Part shown: positions 37,695 to 44,476 of the stretch, piece after piece
How positions within the stretch are numbered: position 1 is the first letter of the stretch
Layout of the letters: every line of letters starts with the position of its first letter
Assembly: GCA_947493695.1 (NCBI GenBank)
Contig: CANLSF010000001.1
Location: 1,054,001-1,118,000, forward strand
Length of the DNA stretch: 64,000 nucleotides
Direction: 5' to 3'
Source of the DNA: an uncultured Kiloniellaceae bacterium
GTDB taxonomy: Bacteria; Pseudomonadota; Alphaproteobacteria; Kiloniellales; Kiloniellaceae
Notes under the pieces: model-generated
The model's database searches: none
The model's input: only the letters and a program-made list of their open reading frames with translations
What the model was told of the DNA's origin: nothing
Position numbers and translations under genes: made by a program

Positions 37695-37859
37695 AACAGG
37701 CGTTGCTTGATGGGACCGCCGGTGACCTGTGACAGAGGTAACCCGGCTTTCCATCGGGAGGAATGTTCGGATAAGAGTGTTTCGTCGGGATTGTCAGGCT
37801 GTTCCAACGAAACATGATCCGAAAAATACGCAAATGGGGTCTGCCCGGGGCTTTTATAG

Positions 37860-38414
37860 ATGTCGGAGAGCAGGACCAGATCGCGAAAAAAGCAGAAGCA
37901 TGATGTGATTGTGGTCCTGGGGGCTGCGGTCTGGTCGCGCGGTCGCCCGAGTCCAACCCTGGACAGGCGTGTGCGGCGTGGCCTTGAGCTTTTCAAACAG
38001 GGCGAAGCGGACCGCCTTCTCTTTACAGGTGGCCTTGGGCGTCATCCTCCCGCAGAAGCCGAGGTGATGCGCCGTATCGCGTTGGATGCCGGGATAGATG
38101 TTGCGCAGATCGAGATCGAGACGGCGTCCCGGAATACAATGGAAAACGCGGTGAACTCGGTCAAAATCATGTCCGACAAGGGATGGCATAGCGCCATATT
38201 GGTGTCGGATCGTATTCACCTGCCACGTGCGGTGCTCGCTTTTCGTGCTCTCGGTATCACGGTCCAGGCGCGCGGTGTTTCAGGCGCCTGGAGTCAGGGG
38301 CCTTTTCGGCGGTGGTGGCAATACCCCCTCTACGAGGTAACGGCGTTCTTATGGTATCTTGGTCTCATTCTGTCCGGTCGCCATCGGCCAGAACGTGGAA
38401 GTGACAGCGGCTAG
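37860..38414 (+). CDS. YdcF/DUF218-family protein
   Basis: 184 aa. The domain starts directly with HDVIVVLGAAVWSRGRPSPTLDRRVRRGLELF, and contains LLFTGGLGRHPPAEAEVMRRIA, IEIETASRNTMENAV and AILVSDRIHLPRAVLAFRALG, the standard DUF218 (PF02698) blocks seen in SanA, ElyC and YdcF. A hydrophobic segment near residues 155-175 (LYEVTAFLWYLGLIL) may be a C-terminal membrane contact. Family members affect envelope integrity or polysaccharide recycling; the biochemical activity is uncertain. It lies 165 bp after prsT on the same strand and may share its transcript. Confidence 0.87.
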   Translation: MSESRTRSRKKQKHDVIVVLGAAVWSRGRPSPTLDRRVRRGLELFKQGEADRLLFTGGLGRHPPAEAEVMRRIALDAGIDVAQIEIETASRNTMENAVNSVKIMSDKGWHSAILVSDRIHLPRAVLAFRALGITVQARGVSGAWSQGPFRRWWQYPLYEVTAFLWYLGLILSGRHRPERGSDSG

Positions 38415-38476
38415 AAGCAGGGTTTGACTTATATTGTCCTGTCTGACAGGCGATTAGAGCAGGGACCACGCGTTGC

Positions 38477-39943
38477 TTAAAAATTCTCGTCCCACACGAA
38501 GCCTTTACCGGGTTTGAAAGTCATTGCCGTAAAGGACTGGTCGACGTTGCGGAACTTCCTGCGCAGGGTCTTGATCGTATTCAGCACGACCATTTGGCGG
38601 CCTTTGGCAGACGATTCCTGTTTTTCCTGATGCGGTTCGATGAGCTGGTAAAGTTCATTGAAGGACGCTGTCTCGCCGGGTTGAGAGGATAACAACTCAA
38701 CGATCGATGTTTCCGGCAGGGTTAGAGCCACAGGCTGTCCCTGCCAATTGACAACGCCATCGACGCTTGTCAGATCTGTGCGGTCGGGAACAGGTGCTTC
38801 ATCCGGGCGCGGAGTGCGGATATCTCGTTGTGATTGTTCATCTTGGCCTGCAACCACCATTTGCAGTGCCGGTGCCGGAGGTAGTCCGGCTGCAACACGG
38901 TCCGGGTACCACTTATTCCCGGTCTGAGGCGAACCGGCAACGATGACATTGCCGACCATCTCGATGGGAATCAGTGAGTGTAAAACACGGCCTGGCCGGT
39001 CCATGATCAGTGTGTTTCCGGTAATAACGATATTGCCGACAGGGTGTTGTTGCAGGTCTTTTTCCAGGGCGATGCCGATGAGGTCCGGGTTTGCGCTGTG
39101 TGGGCCCTTTTGGATGACGTTGTTTACGATTCTGATCTCACCGCCGTTGGGCAGATCGATCGTTCTGCTGTCTCTGCCGAGTTCCGAGCCGATTACACTG
39201 TCTTCGATTGTGGTTTTACGTGCGCGGCTTTTGATTTCATGGCCTTCGTCCTGAGAGGACAAAAGGCGGCTTCGCCTGACGATCAGATGATCGCCACCGC
39301 TCATGTAGATCGCATGCGCCCGTCCAATTGCGCCGAGCCGCTCAAACCTGCTGTCTTCAACGATCACTTCTCCGACTTCGCCGCCGGACAGAAGGCCCTG
39401 CTGAGAATCGTGAAAATAGACGTTACGGAGGATCAGATTCCGGCCGCGCAAGCGGATGCAGGCGCCGTTATAGGCGGGAACACTGATGCCGGAGCATTCA
39501 AGCCCTTCAATGACCGTATCGTTGCCCAGTATGACCAGTGCCGCCTTGCCATCCACGGCAGTATCGCGGAGCGCCGCGCCTTCTGCTGCGGTGATGGTGA
39601 CGCTATTGGCGGTAAGGATCGCGCCTTCTCTATATTCACCAGCCTCGATGTGCAGCCGATCACCGTCGCTGAGCGATGTGATTGCTTCGTTGAAGGAATG
39701 AAACTGGCAGTTTTCATGACCGCTTTCCGCGGGACAGAGCGTCAAGCTATTGGATGCGGCCGCAGGCGAAGAGAGACCAAGGAGGGCGAGGAGGCCAAAG
39801 ACGAGAGGGCTGCCACACTTCAAGGCCTTGCCGCCTGCTGAGAGTATGGACAGCTTATGTCCTTCCGGGCGCTGCAAGATTCTTGAAGCTGTAGATGTCT
39901 GATCCATCGATTCTACTGTGTGTTGCCGCACTGCTCTCGACAT
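38477..39943 (-). CDS. Exported right-handed beta-helix protein with C-terminal OmpR/PhoB-like winged-helix domain
   Basis: 488 aa. A long N-region (residues 1-44) leads to a hydrophobic segment (PLVFGLLALLGLSSPAAA, about 46-63), read as a signal peptide or anchor. Residues about 68-335 are a right-handed parallel beta-helix: repeated short strands such as ILTANSVTITAAEGAAL, VILGNDTVIEGLECSGISV, IRLRGRNLILRNVYFHD and GEIRIVNNVIQKG. A Pro/Asp-rich linker follows. Residues about 395-488 look like a PhoB-type DNA-binding domain: GQPVALTLPETSIVELLSSQ, then TIKTLRRKFRNVD and the wing KPGKGFVWDE. The order is the reverse of ToxR/CadC proteins and would place the winged helix outside the cytoplasm. 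An alternative start at 39907 has no better RBS. Confidence 0.75.
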   Translation of the reverse strand: MSRAVRQHTVESMDQTSTASRILQRPEGHKLSILSAGGKALKCGSPLVFGLLALLGLSSPAAASNSLTLCPAESGHENCQFHSFNEAITSLSDGDRLHIEAGEYREGAILTANSVTITAAEGAALRDTAVDGKAALVILGNDTVIEGLECSGISVPAYNGACIRLRGRNLILRNVYFHDSQQGLLSGGEVGEVIVEDSRFERLGAIGRAHAIYMSGGDHLIVRRSRLLSSQDEGHEIKSRARKTTIEDSVIGSELGRDSRTIDLPNGGEIRIVNNVIQKGPHSANPDLIGIALEKDLQQHPVGNIVITGNTLIMDRPGRVLHSLIPIEMVGNVIVAGSPQTGNKWYPDRVAAGLPPAPALQMVVAGQDEQSQRDIRTPRPDEAPVPDRTDLTSVDGVVNWQGQPVALTLPETSIVELLSSQPGETASFNELYQLIEPHQEKQESSAKGRQMVVLNTIKTLRRKFRNVDQSFTAMTFKPGKGFVWDENF

Positions 39944-40190
39944 GGGAGGGCTTTCCTCCGAAAGCTATGACAGATCTATGTTAAAGGGAATCTCTCGGGA
40001 TGCCCTGTGGTTCTGGTGAAACCATTATGAAGTGGTTCGCTGCTGCATCGTCACTTTGCGCTATGGCAAAGTGAATTCAATCAATTCAGGCTGTTAACGC
40101 ATGACGATGATCATACGTCAAGGTTCCTTGCCTTGGGCGGGCGGATCCGACACAGACTTGTCTTCCATAAAGCCATAGGGATCGCATAGA
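39944..40190. other. Intergenic, upstream of the beta-helix gene
   Basis: With the terminator and the short tail after it, this makes a 368-bp gene-free stretch (39944-40311). No sigma-54 box (GG-N10-GC) or TGTAARG dyad was seen on the minus strand ahead of the beta-helix gene. No plausible ORF. Confidence 0.4.
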
Positions 40191-40227
40191 AAAAGCCCCT
40201 CCTGCGACTTGGCAGAGAGGGGCTTTT
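40191..40227 (-). terminator. Intrinsic terminator of PEP-CTERM gene 1
   Basis: AAAAGCCCCTC-N15-GAGGGGCTTTT has an 11-bp stem. Read on the minus strand it is followed by TTTTTCT, and on the plus strand by TTTTCGATTTTTT, so it can terminate in both directions. It ends the PEP-CTERM gene at 40312-41154. Confidence 0.8.
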
Positions 40228-40311
40228 CGATTTTTTCGCCAACTAAGGCTTGATACAGACCGATGCAGCGAAACAGCGAGTGCGGCGCCCAGAGGTCAGA
40301 CCAAAATCGCC

Positions 40312-41154
40312 TTAGGCAGCCTTGCGGCGGCGTGCGATGCCGAGGCCGACGAGACCCAGGCCCAGCAGGGCAAGTGTGCCTGGCTCAGCGACCGGGCGCG
40401 CCGTAATCGTGAAGGAGGTCTGCAGCTCGTTGTCCAGGCCTTCTTCCGTGATGAAGCCAATGCAACCGGCTGCTTCGCCAGCAGCGGCACAGGCTTCGTC
40501 AGACAGTGGGCCGAGGCCAGCAGCGGTCAGAGCGACGACGTATTCGAAACCGTCGAGGATGAAGTCGAAGGAGAGTACGCCCGGATCCTGAAGAACGAAG
40601 ATATCGGCGCAAGGCGTTCCGCCCGTGCCAGGTGTGCACTGTCCGCCACCGATACCGCCGTTGAGAGTCTCACTGAACACAATATTGAAGATCGTTGGTA
40701 CAGGACCAATTGCAGGGCCTATCGGATTAATCGGTGTCAGAAGCAGTGTCGTGCTCAAGGTCGCATTCTGCAGTGTCGCGCTCTGGCTGGAGACAGCATT
40801 GTTTGCGTGTGTCAGCATCGCCCCGGCAACACCTGCGCCATTTGTGAAGAGGCTCGGGCCGGGCACGACGGTCGGCGTCACGAATAACTGGCTTGGACCA
40901 TTGCTTCCCTCACCCCAGGAAAGAACTGTCGGCAGATTGCCGAAGCTCGCATTGGGGCTGGAACCGACGACGCCGTTGTTGGTGGCGATGTTGGGAGCTG
41001 CGTTCTGGTCAGGTGCCGCAGGGGCAAATGCCGAGAAGCCTGCTTGAACTTCATAACCCCATTCGGTGATGAGCGCGGCGGATGCCTGCGTGGCACCGGC
41101 CATGAGTGTCAGGGCTACAGCCGTGCCGCTCAGAATTCTCGAAAACTTTGACAT
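40312..41154 (-). CDS. PEP-CTERM protein, THxN family (copy 1)
   Basis: 280 aa. A signal peptide (SKFSRILSGTAVALTLMAGATQASA) leads to a secreted domain with ALITEWGYEVQAGFSAF, the THxN motif in LTHANNAV and two Cys pairs (CTPGTGGTPC; CAAAGEAAGC) likely to form disulfides. It ends with the sorting tag VAEPGTLALLGLGLVGLGIARRRKAA: PEP-like motif, membrane helix and basic tail. Exosortase A (12664) should cut and anchor it. It is the first of three tandem paralogues. A sigma-54 promoter and candidate PrsR site precede it, and it has its own terminator. Function unknown; probably a surface or matrix protein. Confidence 0.93.
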   Translation of the reverse strand: MSKFSRILSGTAVALTLMAGATQASAALITEWGYEVQAGFSAFAPAAPDQNAAPNIATNNGVVGSSPNASFGNLPTVLSWGEGSNGPSQLFVTPTVVPGPSLFTNGAGVAGAMLTHANNAVSSQSATLQNATLSTTLLLTPINPIGPAIGPVPTIFNIVFSETLNGGIGGGQCTPGTGGTPCADIFVLQDPGVLSFDFILDGFEYVVALTAAGLGPLSDEACAAAGEAAGCIGFITEEGLDNELQTSFTITARPVAEPGTLALLGLGLVGLGIARRRKAA

Positions 41155-41198
41155 AATAGCAACTAATCCTCGCCGAGTTATGTTTCGGCCTCAAATAA

Positions 41199-41214
41199 GC
41201 AATTTGTGTGCCAA
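41199..41214 (-). promoter_or_regulatory. Sigma-54 promoter of PEP-CTERM gene 1
   Basis: On the minus strand the sequence is TTGGCACACAAATTGC, with GG (-24) and GC (-12) exactly 10 nt apart, close to the consensus TGGCACG-N4-TTGC. Transcription should start near 41187, giving a leader of about 33 nt before ATG 41154. Confidence 0.85.
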
Positions 41215-41275
41215 TAAAAAAAATTATTATACATCAAATGGTTATGCTTGGAGTAACGGTGCGGACTCAAAAATC

Positions 41276-41292
41276 TGTAAAGTAGATCGACA
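41276..41292 (-). promoter_or_regulatory. Candidate PrsR upstream activating site, gene 1
   Basis: TGTAAAGTAGATCGACA (plus-strand reading) is a 17-bp imperfect dyad (TGT...ACA). The same element occurs at the same distance, 64 bp beyond the -24 GG, ahead of paralogue 2 and at 63 bp ahead of paralogue 3. The assignment to PrsR is inferred from context. Confidence 0.65.
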
Positions 41293-41493
41293 GGAATAGA
41301 TACTTAAGAGAGTGATATTGCTGCATGCACAACCGCGCCAATAAGATGGGATAGCAAGAAGGTGATATAAATCAGACCGTTAAAATTTTTCCGGTTCCCT
41401 GTAAACTCCTCCGACAGATATTCAATAGGTAGGTGAAGGAAGGGCGGCGTTCCCGTACAGATTGATTCTGGTTTCGATGCTGTATTAAGGCAT

Positions 41494-41524
41494 AAAAAAA
41501 CCTCCCGCCGGAATGGCGGGAGGT
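41494..41524 (-). terminator. Intrinsic terminator of PEP-CTERM gene 2
   Basis: CCTCCCGCC GGAAT GGCGGGAGG is a perfect 9-bp GC-rich stem. On the minus strand it is followed by TTTTTTT, a textbook intrinsic terminator. It is nearly identical to the one after gene 3. Confidence 0.92.
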
Positions 41525-41555
41525 CTTCTTTAGGTAACTCTAAGTCGGGGTGGAC

Positions 41556-42404
41556 TTAGGCAGCTGCCTTACGGCGGCGTGCGATACCGAGGCCAAGCAG
41601 GCCGAGGCCGAGAAGAGCCAGCGTACCGGGCTCAGCGACCGGACGTGCCGAGATACGGAATGCCGTATCGAGCGTGCTGGTCTGGTTCTCCGGAGTGATG
41701 AAACCTACGCAACCGGCGACTTCGTCGGCAGCTGCACAAGCTTCGTCGGACAGCACGCCGAGGCCATCAACAAGCAGCTCAACCGTGTAAATGAACTCGT
41801 CGATCAGCAGGTCGAAGGACAGTGCGCCTGGGTTATCAAGCACGAAGATGTCAGCGCAAGGTGTTCCACCTGTACCAGGTGTACATACGCCATCAACACC
41901 GCCATTAGGGGTCTCTTGAAACAGGATGGAGAAGATAATCGGAATTGGGCCGATTGTTGAGCCTGCAGGATTGACCGGGGTCAGCGACAGGGTCGTTGCG
42001 AGTGTCGCGGACTCAAGCGAAAGACTTCCGCCGGTGATCACGTTGTTGGCATGAGTGATCGAAGCACCAGCCACAGGACCTGCGTTGGTGAAGAGGTTCG
42101 GCGGAGGAGTAACACTCGGAGTGACCGACAAGCTGCTGGACGGGCCGCCGTTTGCGCCAAGACCCCAGGAAATTGTGGTCGGGAGACCGCCGATTCCTGC
42201 ATTAGGGTTGGAACCGACGACGCCGTTGTTGTCGCTGTCGTTGGGAGCTGCGTTCTGATCGGGCGCAACTGGGCCAAATGCCGAGAAGCCTGCCTGTACT
42301 TCGTAGCCCCATTGGGTGATGAGTGCGGCAGAGGCCTGCGTGGCGCCTGCCATGAGCGTCAGCGCAACTGCTGTACCGCCCAGAAACTTTGTAAACTTAG
42401 ACAT
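41556..42404 (-). CDS. PEP-CTERM protein, THxN family (copy 2)
   Basis: 282 aa from ATG 42404 (MSKFTKFLGGTAVALTLMAG); the track's extra 21 residues lie upstream of the mapped leader and run into the promoter. Signal peptide, then ALITQWGYEVQAGFSAFGP, the THxN motif in ITHANNVI, Cys pairs CTPGTGGTPC and CAAADEVAGC, and the C-terminal tag VAEPGTLALLGLGLLGLGIARRRKAAA. It is close to copy 1 over the whole length and almost identical to copy 3 at the C-terminus and terminator. It has its own sigma-54 promoter. Expected exosortase A substrate; the exact role is unknown. Confidence 0.93.
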   Translation of the reverse strand: MSKFTKFLGGTAVALTLMAGATQASAALITQWGYEVQAGFSAFGPVAPDQNAAPNDSDNNGVVGSNPNAGIGGLPTTISWGLGANGGPSSSLSVTPSVTPPPNLFTNAGPVAGASITHANNVITGGSLSLESATLATTLSLTPVNPAGSTIGPIPIIFSILFQETPNGGVDGVCTPGTGGTPCADIFVLDNPGALSFDLLIDEFIYTVELLVDGLGVLSDEACAAADEVAGCVGFITPENQTSTLDTAFRISARPVAEPGTLALLGLGLLGLGIARRRKAAA

Positions 42405-42451
42405 ATTGTTAATCTGTCCTAAAATCATGTGTGGATACCTGGCCCATCGTA

Positions 42452-42467
42452 GCAATCCGCGTGCCAA
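42452..42467 (-). promoter_or_regulatory. Sigma-54 promoter of PEP-CTERM gene 2
   Basis: The minus strand reads TTGGCACGCGGATTGC, a full match to TGGCACG-N4-TTGC with the required 10-nt GG-GC gap. The predicted start is near 42440, a 36-nt leader. Confidence 0.9.
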
Positions 42468-42528
42468 TATAAAAAAATGTTTGTTTTCAGTATCTTATAT
42501 GCGATTTTGGAAAGTAAGGCGCTTTTGT

Positions 42529-42545
42529 TGTAAAGCGCATCGACA
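42529..42545 (-). promoter_or_regulatory. Candidate PrsR upstream activating site, gene 2
   Basis: TGTAAAGCGCATCGACA (plus-strand reading) shares 14 of 17 positions with the gene 1 site, differing only in the three central bases. Its distance to the -24 element is 64 bp, the same as for gene 1. Confidence 0.65.
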
Positions 42546-42754
42546 AATCCTCGCCTTAATAAAGTCACAACTTGGATGGATTTGTTCAGGAGTGATGACG
42601 TTTTTTACAAAAAAAACATATAAAACAACAGCATAGCCAGTTGAATGCAGTTGTAAAATTTATCAACAATCAAGTTGGTTAACTTTTTCGGTTAAGAGAG
42701 ACGCGCCCGTTCAACACCGCTTTTTTTCAATGGTTTCATCCTAATCTTCAGGCA

Positions 42755-42785
42755 TAAAAAAACCTCCCGCCGGAACGACGGGAGG
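42755..42785 (-). terminator. Intrinsic terminator of PEP-CTERM gene 3
   Basis: CCTCCCG-N9-CGGGAGG has a 7-bp stem, followed on the minus strand by TTTTTT. Two base changes relative to the gene 2 terminator open the inner part of the stem. Confidence 0.88.
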
Positions 42786-42817
42786 TCTTCTTTGGGTAAC
42801 TCTAAGTCGGGTTAGAC

Positions 42818-43657
42818 TTAGGCAGCTGCCTTACGGCGGCGTGCGATACCGAGGCCAAGCAGGCCGAGGCCGAGAAGGGCCAAGGTGCCAGGCTCAGCGA
42901 CCGGCGTAGCGGTAATCTGGAAGGTCGTCTGTACGCTGTTTGACAGATTTTCCTGTGTGAGGAAGCCCTCACAACCACTGTCAACACCTGCTGCTGCACA
43001 GGCGTCGTCGCCCAGAGTGGCCAGACCTTCTACGAAAAGCGAAATGGTGTAGATGAAGTCCTCGATCACCAGATCGAAAGAGAGGTCTTCCGGGTTGGTC
43101 AGGACAAAGACGTCATCGCAAACTGACGTCGAGCCTCCGACGCAGGTTCCGCCGTTGTTAGGGCTTTCAAAAAAGTTGACACCAAACATCAGCGGGATCG
43201 GACCGACAACAGGAACGCCGCCTGGGAGTGCCGTCAGAGTCAACGAGGTCTGCAGCGTGGCACTGGAAAGATCATTGCTCGTACCAGTGATGACATTGTT
43301 GTTATGGGTCAAAATAGCACCGTTAACCGGACCACCATTCGTCACCAAAGTAGGATTAGGTGGAGAGGTGACGAGGCCTTCGACGACAAGACTGCTGGAC
43401 GGTCCCCCGTTTACACCCTGTCCCCACGACAAGACCGTTGGCCCTGATCCGAAGTCAGCGCCGCTTGCGACAACACCGTTGTTGGTAGAGTCATTAGGGG
43501 CTGCGCCCTGATTGGGTGCAGCTGGCGCGAATGCACCCCAACCAGCCGTGACGACATAATCCCACTGCTGAATGAGCGCTGCAGACGCTTGACCTGCGCT
43601 TGCAATGAGCGTCAGCGCAACCGCGGTGCCGCCCAAAAGTTTTCTAAAATTTGACAT
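42818..43657 (-). CDS. PEP-CTERM protein, THxN family (copy 3)
   Basis: 279 aa from ATG 43657 (MSNFRKLLGGTAVALTLIAS); the track start at 43744 lies inside the promoter and is rejected. Signal peptide, then ALIQQWDYVVTAGWGAFAP, the THxN motif in LTHNNNVI, a central Cys pair CVGGSTSVC, CAAAGVDSGC, and the tag VAEPGTLALLGLGLLGLGIARRRKAAA. The body is more divergent from copies 1 and 2 than those are from each other, yet its C-terminal coding end is nearly identical to copy 2. It has its own sigma-54 promoter and a 60-nt leader. Expected exosortase A substrate. Confidence 0.93.
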   Translation of the reverse strand: MSNFRKLLGGTAVALTLIASAGQASAALIQQWDYVVTAGWGAFAPAAPNQGAAPNDSTNNGVVASGADFGSGPTVLSWGQGVNGGPSSSLVVEGLVTSPPNPTLVTNGGPVNGAILTHNNNVITGTSNDLSSATLQTSLTLTALPGGVPVVGPIPLMFGVNFFESPNNGGTCVGGSTSVCDDVFVLTNPEDLSFDLVIEDFIYTISLFVEGLATLGDDACAAAGVDSGCEGFLTQENLSNSVQTTFQITATPVAEPGTLALLGLGLLGLGIARRRKAAA

Positions 43658-43728
43658 TGCTTTTATTACCCTCGCTAAAAATCTATCGATGACGTAACAA
43701 GTGCTAATAGGTTGTCGTTGGTATACAA

Positions 43729-43744
43729 GCAAATTGCGTGCCAA
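43729..43744 (-). promoter_or_regulatory. Sigma-54 promoter of PEP-CTERM gene 3
   Basis: The minus strand reads TTGGCACGCAATTTGC, a full consensus match with 10 nt between GG and GC. The predicted start is near 43717. Confidence 0.9.
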
Positions 43745-43804
43745 AGTATTTTTTATATATTTTACAATGTTTTAGGATCAAAATAATTGCCGTCAAACAC
43801 TGTT

Positions 43805-43821
43805 TGTAAGGAATGCCGACA
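43805..43821 (-). promoter_or_regulatory. Candidate PrsR upstream activating site, gene 3
   Basis: TGTAAGGAATGCCGACA (plus-strand reading) fits TGTAARGnnnRYCGACA and lies 63 bp from the -24 element, one base less than in genes 1 and 2. Confidence 0.6.
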
Positions 43822-44476
43822 TATACTTGACGTCCTAAAATCGCAGATTCAGCCGAATTTTTTGACCTCTCAATGGCGAAACTAAAATAAGGTTAATATT
43901 AACAATGTTTTAACAATTACATTGCTGGTGTAAAGATTCTCAACACTTCTTTGCCACAGCTTGTTGATGGAGAGGCAGCTATCCATGGAATCTTTACTTC
44001 AAACGATTTTAAAAAAAACCGTATGCATATGAGTTTTATGCTAAAAGTCAGTGGGGGCCAGTATGGTTAAATTTGTAAACTTTCCCGACTCACGGGCATC
44101 TGTCGGCTGGAAGCCATAGGTTTTGAGCCATTCCTTCTAAATCGGGTGCCTTCACCCGGTCGTTCTTTACTGGCTGTGGCGAATCGTCGACACTTCAAAG
44201 CATGATTTTAAAGCGTAAGACATCATTCACTGGTGCGCGATAATTCGGTAAGGATTTAAAAGTTTCATCCGGGTAGTGTCGTGCACGCACGACCGAAGTC
44301 TCGGTACATATCCCTTCTGCTGCGTTTTCGCTCCGGCCATTTGTCTGTCAGGCGCTATGCGATTGCCGTGTCGGGTTCCGCGCCGGGAGCAATCAGGAGC
44401 GTCGCAGTTTGCGGTTCCATGGCCTAATGTCGTGGCGGAAGCAGGAAGATTGAAGCAATTAAGGAAGATGCGCTGA
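43822..44476. other. Long divergent intergenic region between PEP-CTERM gene 3 and manC
   Basis: AT-rich to about 44040, then closer to the genome average. No convincing ORF (44276..44476 plus has a shadow-like composition). A weak relative of the 17-bp element (TGTAAACTTTCCCGACT) lies at 44074-44090, and a small hairpin CGGGTG-CCTT-CACCCG at 44143-44158. The manC promoter is presumably here but I could not place it. Confidence 0.4.

Noticed and set aside
44276-44476. 66-aa plus-strand ORF before manC
   Set aside because: Cys/Arg-rich random-looking sequence with no conserved pattern; treated as leader of manC.
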